A stretch of 64,000 nt of DNA from Emcibacter sp. SYSU 3D8. Its GTDB lineage: Bacteria > Pseudomonadota > Alphaproteobacteria > SMXS01. The translations under genes and the position numbers were made by a program. The notes under the pieces were generated by a model. The model saw nothing but the letters and a program-made list of their open reading frames with translations, had not been told where the DNA came from and searched no databases. Location: NCBI RefSeq assembly GCF_039655875.1, contig NZ_JBBYXK010000002.1, positions 744,001-808,000 of the forward strand. Reading direction: 5' to 3'. Positions 31,365-40,407 of this stretch are shown here, in pieces; within the stretch, counting starts at the first letter, position 1; every line of letters begins with the position of its first letter.

Positions 31365-32080
31365 TCCTGTTTCCAGCCATCGATCTGAAGGACGGCAAGT
31401 GCGTGCGCCTGCTCTATGGCGACATGGACAAGGCGACCGTCTATGGCGAGAACCCGGCCGCCCAGGCGCTCGAGTTCCAGGCGGCCGGTTTCCAGTGGCT
31501 GCACCTGGTCGACCTGAACGGCGCGGTCGAGGGCAAGCCCGTCAACGCGCCTGCCGTCGAGTCGATCCTGCAGGCGATCACACTGCCGGTGCAGCTGGGC
31601 GGCGGTATCCGCGATATGGCGACCATCGAGATGTGGCTGGAAAAGGGTGTGCGCCGGGTGATCCTGGGCACCATGGCCTTGCGCGACCCGGCCACGGTGA
31701 AGCAGGCCTGCAAGCGCTTTCCCGGCCGCATCGTCGTCGGCATCGACGCGCGCGGCGGCATGGTGGCCGTCGAAGGCTGGGTGGAGACCTCGACCATCAC
31801 CGTGGTCGATCTGGCGCGCCAGTTCGAGGATGCGGGCGTCGCGGCCATCATCTACACCGACATCGACCGCGACGGGGCGCTGACCGGCGTCAATGTGGAA
31901 CAGACCGCGGCATTGGCGCGAGCGACGAAGATTCCGGTGATCGCCTCGGGCGGCGTCGCGTCGCTGGATGACCTGGCCGCGCTGAAGGCCACGGGCGCGC
32001 CGTTCGAGGGCGTCATCTCGGGACGCGCGCTGTATGACGGCAGGCTGGATCCCGGTGCGGCGCTGGAGCTGCTGAGATGA
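31361..32080 (+). CDS. hisA: ProFAR isomerase
   Basis: 239 residues. Isomerises ProFAR to PRFAR on a (beta/alpha)8 barrel. GTG 31361 is preferred over GTG 31352 because it gives the family start [16 protein letters not shown], has a GAGGT motif 8 bp upstream, and forms the usual 4-bp overlap with hisH. Asp of PAIDLKDG and of YTDIDRDG are the catalytic pair. Confidence 0.95.
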   Translation: MILFPAIDLKDGKCVRLLYGDMDKATVYGENPAAQALEFQAAGFQWLHLVDLNGAVEGKPVNAPAVESILQAITLPVQLGGGIRDMATIEMWLEKGVRRVILGTMALRDPATVKQACKRFPGRIVVGIDARGGMVAVEGWVETSTITVVDLARQFEDAGVAAIIYTDIDRDGALTGVNVEQTAALARATKIPVIASGGVASLDDLAALKATGAPFEGVISGRALYDGRLDPGAALELLR

Positions 32081-32100
32081 GGTTCGCCCTTACCTGTTCC

Positions 32101-32128
32101 CGTCGTTGCCGCGTGCGCGGGGATGACG
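32101..32128. repeat. REP-like hairpin between hisA and hisF
   Basis: An imperfect 28-bp palindrome with core CCGCGTGCGCGG, ending GGGGATGACG. It matches the right end of the composite repeats at 46741-46887 and 52904-53042. It occupies the only sizeable gap (73 bp) in the his cluster and could affect hisF expression by forming an mRNA stem. Confidence 0.6.
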
Positions 32129-32153
32129 CCGGTGTTTTGGGGGCGCTCTTTAC

Positions 32154-32921
32154 ATGCTGAAGGCGCGCATCATTCCCTGCCTCGACGTCAAGGATGGCCG
32201 GGTGGTCAAGGGCGTCAACTTCGTCGATCTGCGCGACGCGGGCGATCCGGTCGAGCAGGCCAAGATCTATGACGCTGCCGGCGCCGACGAACTGTGCTTT
32301 CTCGACATCACCGCCAGCCATGAGAAACGGGGCATCATCCTGGACGTGGTCCGCCGCACCGCCGAGCAGTGCTTCATGCCGCTGACCGTCGGCGGCGGCA
32401 TCCGCACCGTCGACGATGTGCGCAACCTGCTGCTGGCGGGGGCCGACAAGGCCTCGATCAACACCGCCGCCGTCAACAACCCTGATTTTGTCCGCGAGGC
32501 GGCCGAGAAGTTCGGCTCGCAGTGCATTGTCGTCGCGATCGACGCCAAGCAGGTGGCGCCGGGCCGCTGGGAAATCTTCACCCATGGCGGCCGCACCGCC
32601 ACCGGCATCGACGCGGTCGCCTTCGCGCGCCATATGGAAGCCAACGGCGCCGGCGAGATCCTGCTCACCTCGATGGACCGGGATGGCACCGGCCAGGGCT
32701 TCAATATCCCGCTGACCCGTGCCGTCGCCGATGCGGTGCGCATTCCGGTGATCGCCTCGGGCGGCGTCGGCACGCTCGATCACATGGTCGAGGGAATCCG
32801 TGACGGCCACGCCACCGCGGTGCTGGCCGCCTCGATCTTTCACTTCGGGACCTATTCGGTCGCCCAGGCCAAGCAGCACATGGCGGCCGCGGGCGTTGCC
32901 ATCCGCCCCATCGACCCATAA
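32154..32921 (+). CDS. hisF: Imidazole glycerol phosphate synthase, cyclase subunit
   Basis: 255 residues. Partner of His[23 protein letters not shown] opens the barrel with catalytic Asp, and [14 protein letters not shown] carries the second catalytic Asp. Full length. Confidence 0.97.
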   Translation: MLKARIIPCLDVKDGRVVKGVNFVDLRDAGDPVEQAKIYDAAGADELCFLDITASHEKRGIILDVVRRTAEQCFMPLTVGGGIRTVDDVRNLLLAGADKASINTAAVNNPDFVREAAEKFGSQCIVVAIDAKQVAPGRWEIFTHGGRTATGIDAVAFARHMEANGAGEILLTSMDRDGTGQGFNIPLTRAVADAVRIPVIASGGVGTLDHMVEGIRDGHATAVLAASIFHFGTYSVAQAKQHMAAAGVAIRPIDP

Positions 32922-32930
32922 GGTTTCGGC

Positions 32931-33254
32931 ATGGCCCAGGAACACATGATCGACCGGCTGTTCACGACGATTCAGTCCCGCAAGGGCGGCGATCCGGAGA
33001 AAAGCTATGTGGCCCGGCTGCACGAGCGGGGCCTGAACAAGATCGCCGAGAAGATGGGCGAGGAAGCCATCGAGACCATCGTCGCCGCCGTCGCCAAGGA
33101 CAAGACCGAGACCGTGGCCGAATCCGCCGATTTGCTGTTCCATCTGATGATGCTGTGGTCGGCCAAGGGGGTTACCCCCGACGAGGTGTTCGCCGAGCTG
33201 GCGCGCCGCGAGGGCATTTCCGGCATCGAGGAAAAGAAGGCGAGGACGACATGA
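32931..33254 (+). CDS. hisE: Phosphoribosyl-ATP pyrophosphatase
   Basis: A 107-residue MazG-like all-alpha enzyme, second step of histidine synthesis. Contains SYVARLHERGLNKIAEKMGEEAIE and ESADLLFHLMMLW, the metal-binding helices. 9 bp after hisF; overlaps the HIT gene by 4 bp. Confidence 0.95.
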   Translation: MAQEHMIDRLFTTIQSRKGGDPEKSYVARLHERGLNKIAEKMGEEAIETIVAAVAKDKTETVAESADLLFHLMMLWSAKGVTPDEVFAELARREGISGIEEKKARTT

Positions 33255-33616
33255 CGGCATACGACCAGAACAACATCTTCGCCCGGATCCTGCGCGGTGA
33301 AATCCCCTGCAAGAAGGTCTACGAGGACGACCATGCCCTGGCGTTCCACGACATCAACCCCCAGGCGCCGATTCACGTTCTGGTCATACCCAAGGGGCCC
33401 TACGTCTCCATGGCGGACTTTACCGCCAACGCGCCCGACGACCTGACGCTGGGGTTCTTCCGCGCCGTCGGCAAGGTCGCGGCCGACCTGGAGCTGACCG
33501 AGCCCGGCTACCGGATTCTGGCCAATCACGGCCCTGATTCGCACCAGGAAGTGCCGCATCTGCATATCCATATCTTTGGCGGCAAGCGACTCGGACCCAT
33601 GCTGGTCAGGGCCTGA
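33251..33616 (+). CDS. HIT family nucleotide-binding hydrolase
   Basis: A 121-residue HinT-like purine nucleoside phosphoramidase. It begins DQNNIFARILRGEIPCKKVYEDD and ends with HLHIHIFGGKRLG, the histidine triad. Often last gene behind hisE in alphaproteobacteria. The physiological substrate is not defined. Confidence 0.92.
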   Translation: MTAYDQNNIFARILRGEIPCKKVYEDDHALAFHDINPQAPIHVLVIPKGPYVSMADFTANAPDDLTLGFFRAVGKVAADLELTEPGYRILANHGPDSHQEVPHLHIHIFGGKRLGPMLVRA

Positions 33617-33726
33617 GCTCAAGGCCGGCGTTTTCCGTTTCCCGAACTTCTTCGGACACATTTCCCTCACACGGACGTTATCGACCCGTGAAGGACAACC
33701 ACGGGTTGTTGGGCGTCGAGGGTTTG

Positions 33727-34299
33727 ATGAAGCGCAGGGCCGAAGCAGCGGACGAAGTGGAGACGGTTGGGCACGGTGCCGCCGAGGTCTCCGTGCATTC
33801 CGACGGCGCCTTCGCGCGTCTGCTTGAGGACGTGGTGCCCCATCTGCGCGGCTATGCGCGCAGCCTGTGCCGGTCGCCGTCCCAGGCCGATGACCTTGTC
33901 CAGGATGCACTGCTGCGCGCATGGGCGGCGCGCGACCGGTTCCAGGCGGGCACCAACTTCAAGGCGTGGATTTTCGTCATCCTGCGCAACAGGTTTCTCA
34001 GTGGCCTGCGCCGCCGGAAGTTCGAGCAGGAATCCACCGGCAACGAACCCGATATGGTGGCCCCGGCCGCTCAACCCGGCCACATGGACCTGCTGGCGGT
34101 GCGCGATGCGCTGGACAAGCTGTCGCCGTCGCGGCGCGAGGCGCTCATGTTGGTGGGAGCGGCGGGCATGTCCTACGAGGAGGCCGCCAGCATCTGTGAC
34201 TGTGCCATCGGCACCATCAAGAGCCGCGTCAGCCGCGCCCGATCCGAACTCCAGCAATTGCTGGACGGCGAGGGCCCCGAAGCCGGTCAAGCCGACTGA
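33727..34299 (+). CDS. ECF-type RNA polymerase sigma factor
   Basis: 190 residues from ATG 33727 (GAGGG 5 bp upstream); GTG 33688 would add 13 residues. Region sigma2 has RGYARSLCRSPSQADDLVQDALLRAWAARDRFQAGTNFKAWIFVILRN and region sigma4 has LDKLSPSRREALMLVGAAGMSYEEAASICDCAIGTIKSRVSRARSEL. The sequence style resembles the EcfG/ECF15 general-stress group. No NepR or PhyR partner is adjacent, so that assignment is only suggestive. Confidence 0.85.
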   Translation: MKRRAEAADEVETVGHGAAEVSVHSDGAFARLLEDVVPHLRGYARSLCRSPSQADDLVQDALLRAWAARDRFQAGTNFKAWIFVILRNRFLSGLRRRKFEQESTGNEPDMVAPAAQPGHMDLLAVRDALDKLSPSRREALMLVGAAGMSYEEAASICDCAIGTIKSRVSRARSELQQLLDGEGPEAGQAD

Positions 34300-34362
34300 G
34301 GCCTGTCCGATCTGGCGCATCAAGGTGCGGGCGCTGGGACAGAGATCATCCTGATCCGCATC

Positions 34363-35109
34363 TTACCACCCGATCAGACGCTGCCAGGCATGCGGCGTCC
34401 AGGTGCCGGTGTCGTCCGGCAATCCGAAAAAGCGCAGCGCCATCTGCATCATGTCACGCTCGAACCGGTCATCCGCCAGCCGGAAGGGCGGTGAAGCCTT
34501 TTCCTGCTCGAACAGGGCTGTCATAGCGAGCGTCTGATGCAGAAGATAATGGACCACCGTAACCGCATGGTCGGTGTCCGGATGAGGAATTTCGTCCGCA
34601 TGGCCGGTGAGCAGGCTCTGGAATCTGGCGATCGACAGGTTGTTCCACTTCCGCGCGCGTTCATCGACCGCTGGATTGACCAGCCGCTGACGCTCGATCA
34701 GGCAGAGGATGCCCGGATAGTTGCGGTAGGCGAAAAAGAAGCGGTCCACCATGGCCATGATGATCTCGGCCGCGCTGTGGTTGCGCCACTCCTCCAGAGA
34801 AAAGGCATCGGCCGAGGTATCGGTCAGGGCCTTTGAAAAGCTGTCGTGGATGACCTGCAGAATCGAATCCTTGTCGGCAAAGCGGCTGTAGATCGATCCA
34901 GTGGAAACGCCGGCCAGGGTACCGATGTCGCTGATCGCGGTGTTTTCGTAGCCTTTGGCGGTGAATAATTTTTCCGCGGCGCCGAGGATGTCCTCAAGCG
35001 TTTTGCGGCTGCGGGCCTGCTGCGGTGGAACAACCCATTTCGAGTCGAGGTTCCATTTTGTTGTCTGGCCTAAGTTCATGTGAAGGTGGTTTTTCCGTCT
35101 CATCTGCAT
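34363..35109 (-). CDS. TetR family transcriptional regulator
   Basis: Up to 248 residues. The HTH domain lies in the first third (RSRKTLEDILGAAEKLFTAKGYENTAISDIGTLAGVSTGSIYSRFADKDSIL); the rest is a ligand-binding helical domain. ATG 35109, 35103 or 35079 could start it; none has a clear Shine-Dalgarno. Divergent from the TonB-dependent receptor and probably its regulator. Confidence 0.88.
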   Translation of the reverse strand: MQMRRKNHLHMNLGQTTKWNLDSKWVVPPQQARSRKTLEDILGAAEKLFTAKGYENTAISDIGTLAGVSTGSIYSRFADKDSILQVIHDSFSKALTDTSADAFSLEEWRNHSAAEIIMAMVDRFFFAYRNYPGILCLIERQRLVNPAVDERARKWNNLSIARFQSLLTGHADEIPHPDTDHAVTVVHYLLHQTLAMTALFEQEKASPPFRLADDRFERDMMQMALRFFGLPDDTGTWTPHAWQRLIGW

Positions 35110-35207
35110 CGCGGGTCAATGCGGCGCCTGCTTACTGTTGCACGTTGATCGGTTATGCACAGCGCCAATTTACGGGCAAACTGAAGCGGCCAGACGGCTT
35201 TTTATTA

Positions 35208-35242
35208 CCAAATTAGAACCCGAGTATGTATTCTAAATTTGG
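35208..35242. promoter_or_regulatory. Inverted repeat, candidate TetR operator
   Basis: CCAAATTAGAA (35208-35218) and TTCTAAATTTGG (35231-35242), an inverted repeat apart from one extra T, with core TTAGAA-N12-TTCTAA. It lies in the AT-rich 183-bp gap between divergent tetR and the receptor gene, 50 bp before the receptor start, and overlaps a TATTCT -10-like sequence. Confidence 0.6.
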
Positions 35243-35292
35243 ATGCGCCGCGAGTCTGGGGAGACGCCGCAGTGCAAATAATGGGGAGAGTC

Positions 35293-37731
35293 ATGATGAA
35301 ACGCCTGCCTTCAGGGGCGATTGCAGCCCTGATTTGCTCGGCAACATTTGCCACCAGCGTTGCCGCACAGAGTTCGGGGCCTGACGCTGTTTCGACACAT
35401 AAACGCATCGAGGAAGTTGTAACCACGGCCCGTCAGCGCGCGGAATCGCTGCAGGCGGTTCCCGTTGCGGCCACCGGCTTCAATCGAGCGGCGTTGGACA
35501 TGTACAATCTCAACGACCTTGAGAAGGTCAGCACCGAGACACCCAATCTGATCGTCGGCAGGGGTATCAGCGGAAGCGGTCCGACCCTGCATTTGCGCGG
35601 CATCGGCACCAACGGTGGCAGCGCCGGCTTCGATCCGGCGGTTGGCATCGTCGTCGACGGCGTCTCGTATGCGCGCGGCCGCTGGGTCCAGCAGGGATAT
35701 TTCGATGTGGACCGCGTCGAAGTGCTGAAGGGTCCGCAGGCCCTCTATTTCGGCAAAAACAATTCGGCCGGTCTGATCTCGCTGACGACAGCCGACCCGG
35801 GCTCGGAATTCGAAGGCTATGGCCGCGTCGGTTATGAGATCGAGGCCCGCGAGCTGGTGACCGAGGTCGTCAGTTCCATGCCTGTCTCGGATACGTTCGG
35901 CATTCGGATCGCGTTTCGCTATTCCCAGCTCAGAGGCTTCATCCGCAATCAGGCCGAGCCGATCGTCGGTGAGGATCCGTTGGGATTCGTTATTCCCGGC
36001 GCGCTCAACAAGCGGCTACCCAATGAGAAGGAATATCTTGGCCGGGTCACCCTCAAGTTCACGCCCAACGATAATTTCGAGGCCAAGCTGAAGGTATCGG
36101 CTGCCCGCAATACGGATGCCAGCCGCTACAGCACCCTGCAACAGAAGGTCTGTTACGGACCCAACGGGCAACCGCAGCCGATCTTCGGCGTGAACGACCC
36201 GTTTGACGACTGCAAGCAGAACTTCACTCAGTCACTGGCCGATTTCCCGGATGAACTGCTCTCTGGTGAGCCGGAAGCATTCAGGAAGAAAGGCGGCGAG
36301 CAGTGGTCTGAATTCGAGTCATTCTCGGCAGCCTTCCAGGCCGACTACACGCTTGAGGACGTCGTCCTCACCTCGATCACCGCTTACACATGGTATGACA
36401 ACCAGTATATGGGCAATTCGGAGTTCTCGGCGCAAGGCCAGGTCGGCGTCTACGAGAATGAGCGTCATGGCGCCTTCAGCCAGGAACTGCGCGCCGTCAC
36501 CACGTTCGACGGGCCGGTGAATTTCCTGTTCGGTGCATATTTCCAGGACGTCGATTTTTCGTTCCGCAACTCGGCGCGCATCTTTGCGGCTCCTCGCGAT
36601 CCGCTCACCGGCAGGTACTGGTCCTACGACAAGATATCGACGACCACCGGCAAAACCTGGTCGGCGTTCGCGGAAGCCACCTGGGATATCACCGAAAGCA
36701 TCGAATTCTCGGGCGGTGCCCGATATACGCGGGAGACCAAGGATTCAGACCTTCAGTCGACCTACGTGCACAGCCTGTTGCGCGGCGCGCTGACGGACCG
36801 GAGCCTGCAGAACACGTTCAAGGATTCCAACGTGTCGCCCCAAGCCACACTGACCTGGAGGCCAACCGGCGAACTCACGTTCTTCGGCGCCTACAGGCAG
36901 GGATTCAAGTCAGGCGGTTTCGACAACAGTTTCCTGCTGACCAACTCGAGCGCCGAGCGGGAAGACCTGACCTTCAAGAGCGAAACCTCCAACGGTTTCG
37001 AGATCGGCGCCAAGACCAGCCTGCTGGACGACACGCTGCAGTTCAACGCCACGGCCTACCGCTACACCTTCGAAAACCTGCAGGTGCAGGAGTTGGACAC
37101 GGAAACCACCCAGTTCAAGATTCGCAACGCCGGTAAAGCCCGCACCACCGGTATTGAAACCGAGATCACCTGGCTGGCCACCGACGGCCTGACCTTGCGC
37201 GGGGCGGCTTCGTACAACAACGGACACTACGTGGACTTTCTCGTGGGCTGCTATTCCGGGCAGTCCATTGAAGCAGGCTGTAACCGGGTTCCAAACCCGT
37301 CCAATGGTCGCTTTACCTCGCAGGATCGTTCAGGAGAGAAGCTGCTGAAGGCGCCGGAATGGACATTCCGCGCGGGCTTCAGCTACGACATGCCGGTTGA
37401 TGATAACTGGAACCTGACGCTGACCGGAGATGCCGCGTACTCCGACCAGTACCTGCTGGACGAGAAGGCCTCACCCGGCGCCATGCAGAAGTCCTTTGTG
37501 TTGCTTGATGCCAGCGTACGGGTGCGCGATGCCATGGATCACTGGGAATTCGCGGTCATCGGCCGCAACCTGACCAATGAGGCCATTGCCTTTACCGGCC
37601 TCGGCAGGCCGCTCACCGGCGGATCGTCGGGCTTGCCGGCAGGCACGCCCGGACAGACTTTCTCGGACGTCACCGTCGGTGTGCAGCGTGGCCGGGAAGT
37701 CATGTTCCAGCTGACCTATCGCTTTCACTGA
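35293..37731 (+). CDS. TonB-dependent outer-membrane receptor
   Basis: About 812 residues. Signal peptide at residues 1-26 (cleavage after SVAAQ), TonB-box-like IEEVVTTARQR, a plug domain with VDGVSYARGRW and DRVEVLKGPQALYFGKNNSAGLISL, then a 22-strand-type barrel ending ELTYRFH-like (QLTYRFH). Start at ATG 35293/35296 behind GGAGAG; upstream in-frame ATG 35239 would place the signal internally. Ligand unknown; pairing with a PhyH-type oxygenase suggests an organic substrate rather than a siderophore. Confidence 0.93.
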   Translation: MMKRLPSGAIAALICSATFATSVAAQSSGPDAVSTHKRIEEVVTTARQRAESLQAVPVAATGFNRAALDMYNLNDLEKVSTETPNLIVGRGISGSGPTLHLRGIGTNGGSAGFDPAVGIVVDGVSYARGRWVQQGYFDVDRVEVLKGPQALYFGKNNSAGLISLTTADPGSEFEGYGRVGYEIEARELVTEVVSSMPVSDTFGIRIAFRYSQLRGFIRNQAEPIVGEDPLGFVIPGALNKRLPNEKEYLGRVTLKFTPNDNFEAKLKVSAARNTDASRYSTLQQKVCYGPNGQPQPIFGVNDPFDDCKQNFTQSLADFPDELLSGEPEAFRKKGGEQWSEFESFSAAFQADYTLEDVVLTSITAYTWYDNQYMGNSEFSAQGQVGVYENERHGAFSQELRAVTTFDGPVNFLFGAYFQDVDFSFRNSARIFAAPRDPLTGRYWSYDKISTTTGKTWSAFAEATWDITESIEFSGGARYTRETKDSDLQSTYVHSLLRGALTDRSLQNTFKDSNVSPQATLTWRPTGELTFFGAYRQGFKSGGFDNSFLLTNSSAEREDLTFKSETSNGFEIGAKTSLLDDTLQFNATAYRYTFENLQVQELDTETTQFKIRNAGKARTTGIETEITWLATDGLTLRGAASYNNGHYVDFLVGCYSGQSIEAGCNRVPNPSNGRFTSQDRSGEKLLKAPEWTFRAGFSYDMPVDDNWNLTLTGDAAYSDQYLLDEKASPGAMQKSFVLLDASVRVRDAMDHWEFAVIGRNLTNEAIAFTGLGRPLTGGSSGLPAGTPGQTFSDVTVGVQRGREVMFQLTYRFH

Positions 37732-37742
37732 GGGAGAGAGAC

Positions 37743-38621
37743 ATGTCCGTGAAGGATGACCCGATGCAGGCCTGGAAAAGTCAGATCACGCCGGAGGTGG
37801 TGGCACAGTACGAGCGCGACGGCGTGGTCTTCCTGCGTCAGGCCATCCACCCGGAGTGGCTGGCGTTGATCGAACTGGGCATTCAACGGGTCCTGGGAAA
37901 CTTCAGTCCCCACAAATTCACGTTCTTTGCCGGAGAGCCGGGCGAGTTTCTCGATGCGACCCGGAATTTCAGCGTGACGCCCGAGTTCCAGCGGTTGCTT
38001 TATGATTCGCCAATCGTCGACATGCTTGGGCGAATGATCGGTTCGGAAAATGTATGGCTGTTGTTCGATCACGTCTTTGTCAAGGAAGGCGGACATTGCA
38101 ACCGCACACCATGGCATCAGGATCTGACCTATTGGCCGGTCGCGGGCAATCAACTTGCGTCCATGTGGATTACCCTCGACACCATTCCCAAGCACGAATC
38201 CCTGGAATTCGTCGTGGGTTCGCATCGCAAACCGTTGTTCGATGGATTCAACCCTTCGGTCGCGGACGATCCGACGGCGCCATATTACGGCGAGGAATTC
38301 CCACCGCTGCCGGACATCGAGGCCCAGCGAGACAAATGGGACATTGTGTCGTGGGCTATCGAGCCGGGCGATGTGGTCGTCTTTCATCCGGGACTGCTCC
38401 ACGGTGGCGGCCAGACGAATGAGGGTCGGGTGCGGCGTACACTGTCCGTTCGATGCTTTGGCGATGATGTAGTCTATGCATCCCGTCCTGCCTCGCGCAG
38501 GACGGCACCGGCAACGCCGGGGCTTTCACTGCAACTGAAAGCCGGCGACCCGCTCCGTCATCCGCTTTACCCGAAACTGCGGCCGTTGCCGGCGAACCAG
38601 CGTGCCGACTACTACACTTGA
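37743..38621 (+). CDS. Phytanoyl-CoA dioxygenase (PhyH) family protein
   Basis: A 292-residue Fe(II)/2-oxoglutarate oxygenase. The metal triad is His125-x-Asp127 (WHQD) and His220 (HPGLLHGGG); an Arg near 231-232 could bind 2-oxoglutarate. 12 bp after the TonB receptor with a GGGAGAGAG ribosome site, so co-transcribed. The family hydroxylates varied substrates, so the true one is open; the receptor may bring it in. Confidence 0.88.
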   Translation: MSVKDDPMQAWKSQITPEVVAQYERDGVVFLRQAIHPEWLALIELGIQRVLGNFSPHKFTFFAGEPGEFLDATRNFSVTPEFQRLLYDSPIVDMLGRMIGSENVWLLFDHVFVKEGGHCNRTPWHQDLTYWPVAGNQLASMWITLDTIPKHESLEFVVGSHRKPLFDGFNPSVADDPTAPYYGEEFPPLPDIEAQRDKWDIVSWAIEPGDVVVFHPGLLHGGGQTNEGRVRRTLSVRCFGDDVVYASRPASRRTAPATPGLSLQLKAGDPLRHPLYPKLRPLPANQRADYYT

Positions 38622-38642
38622 GGCGGCCGGGGTTAAGACCGT

Positions 38643-39626
38643 CTATCCAAGCTTTTCCGCAACCAGCGCCGCGAGGTCGACTTGCGGACGGGCGCCCATG
38701 TGGCTGATGGCCTCGGCGGCGGCGATGGCGCCCATGCGGCCGCATTGCGCCAGCGGCTTGCCGCTGGTCAGGCCCGCCAGGAAACCGGCGGCGTAGAGAT
38801 CGCCCGCGCCGGTGGTGTCCAGGACGTTGACGCCGCGTTCGGCCCCGATCACGTGCACGTCGTCGCCGTCCAGGATCACCGAACCCTGCTCGGAGCGAGT
38901 CAGCACGGCCAGCGTCCCGGCTTTCCGGACCGCGTGCAGCGCCTCGTCGAAGGTGGCGACCTGATAAAGCGACAGGATTTCCGCCTCGTTGGCGAACACG
39001 ATATCGACCTGGTCGACCAGGGCGCGGAACTCGTCCCGGTGCCGGTCGACGCAGAAAGAATCCGACAGGGTCAGGGCCACCTTGCGGCCGCCGGCATGGG
39101 CCACGTCCAGCGCTTTGCGGAAGGCGGCCTTGGCGGCTTCCGGGTCCCAGAGATAGCCTTCCAGATAGGTGATCTTGGCAGCGCGGATCACCTCGGGATT
39201 GATGTCTTCGGCGGTCAGGTCGATCGCCGCGCCGAGGAACGTGTTCATGGTCCGCTGCGCATCCGGCGTCACCACGATCAGGCAGCGTCCGGTCGGCGCG
39301 CCTTCCAGCAATGGCGGGGTCATGAAGCTGAGGCCGATCGAACGGATATCGTGGGCGAATACCTCGCCAAGCTGGTCATCGCGCACCTTGCCGATGAACG
39401 CGCCCTTGCCGCCGAGCGCCGCGATGCCGGCCATGGTGTTGGCTGCCGAGCCGCCCGAGACCTCGACGCCCGGCGGCATGGCGGCATAGAGCCGGCTGGC
39501 CTGCTCGGCATCGACCAGCATCATGGCGCCCTTGGTCAGATCGTGGCGCTCGAGGAAGGCGTCATCGGCCTGGCAGAGAACGTCGACGATGGCATTGCCG
39601 ATGCCGACAACATCGATTTCGTGCAT
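38643..39626 (-). CDS. Adenosine kinase-like PfkB family carbohydrate kinase
   Basis: 327 residues from ATG 39626 (HEIDVVGIGNAIVDVLCQADD). The PfkB signatures are present: SGGSAANTMAGIAALGGKGAFIGKVRDD and the catalytic DTTGAGDLYAAGFLAGL. Alphaproteobacterial members are usually annotated adenosine kinase; sugar specificity is inferred. Convergent with the PhyH gene. Confidence 0.9.
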   Translation of the reverse strand: MHEIDVVGIGNAIVDVLCQADDAFLERHDLTKGAMMLVDAEQASRLYAAMPPGVEVSGGSAANTMAGIAALGGKGAFIGKVRDDQLGEVFAHDIRSIGLSFMTPPLLEGAPTGRCLIVVTPDAQRTMNTFLGAAIDLTAEDINPEVIRAAKITYLEGYLWDPEAAKAAFRKALDVAHAGGRKVALTLSDSFCVDRHRDEFRALVDQVDIVFANEAEILSLYQVATFDEALHAVRKAGTLAVLTRSEQGSVILDGDDVHVIGAERGVNVLDTTGAGDLYAAGFLAGLTSGKPLAQCGRMGAIAAAEAISHMGARPQVDLAALVAEKLG

Positions 39627-39726
39627 GGGGGGACTTTCTGGCGGTTGCGTTGGGCCGAGTATAGGCTGGGCCCTCCGGCGTGCAACCGCACGGTGCAAGG
39701 GTCCCTTCAGCCATGTCCTTTCCAGC

Positions 39727-40407
39727 ATGATCGACGCGCTGCGCAAGAGCTTCGGCCTGTTCGCCGTGCCGGCCTTCTGGGCGACGGCGTTGAAGGTTCT
39801 GCTGCTGACCGTGCCGCTGGCCGCCCTTGCATTCTGGGCCGGGCTCGAGCTGGCTGGCATGCTGCCGGGCAGCAGTCACCGGGTGCTGGACTGGATCATC
39901 CGCGTGGCGGGCGTGGCGGCGGCGCTGTTCGGCGCCCTGCTGCTGTTTCCGGCACTGGCCAGCGTGGTGGTCGGCCTGTTCGCCGATGACATCGCCGAGG
40001 TCACCGAGCGCCGCTATTATCCGGCCGAGCCGCCAGGCCGGGCGCTGCCGCTGCTCGCCGGGGCGTGGCAGGGCGTGCGGGCGGGCCTGCGGCTGCTCGC
40101 CGCCAATCTCCTGGCGTTGCCGGTCTATCTCGTGTTGCTGCCATTCACGCCCCTTGCCGCGGCGTTCTACCTGGCGCTGAATGGATGGTTGCTCTCACGC
40201 GAATATTTCGGGATGGTGGCGGCACGGCATATGGATGCCGCATCGGAACGGGCGCTCAGGCGACGCTCCACCGGGCGGATTTTCCTGGCCGGCTGCCTCA
40301 TTGCGATCATGTTTGGCGTTCCGGTGCTCAATCTGGTGGCGCCGCTGGTCGGAACGGCGCTGATGGTGCACGTGTTCAAGGGAGTGACGACGGTTGCGAG
40401 GACATAG
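39727..40407 (+). CDS. EI24 domain membrane protein (CysZ-like)
   Basis: 226 residues with about four long hydrophobic stretches (17-42, 55-85, 118-150, 193-222). The central LALPVYLVLLPFTPLAAAFYLALNGWLLSREYFGMVAARHM matches the EI24/CysZ family pattern (NxxLxSREYFEL). CysZ carries sulfate in E. coli; no sulfur genes are nearby here. Divergent from the adenosine kinase gene. Confidence 0.85.
   Translation: MIDALRKSFGLFAVPAFWATALKVLLLTVPLAALAFWAGLELAGMLPGSSHRVLDWIIRVAGVAAALFGALLLFPALASVVVGLFADDIAEVTERRYYPAEPPGRALPLLAGAWQGVRAGLRLLAANLLALPVYLVLLPFTPLAAAFYLALNGWLLSREYFGMVAARHMDAASERALRRRSTGRIFLAGCLIAIMFGVPVLNLVAPLVGTALMVHVFKGVTTVART

Noticed and set aside
33654-33679. GGACA-N17-CGTT as an EcfG-type promoter before the sigma gene
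   Set aside because: The consensus -35 is GGAAC; two mismatches in five bases leave this at chance level.
35153-35161. A perfect TTATGCACA DnaA box in the tetR-receptor gap
   Set aside because: Single box with no cluster or GANTC density; 9-bp matches occur by chance. DnaA regulation of the receptor cannot be supported.
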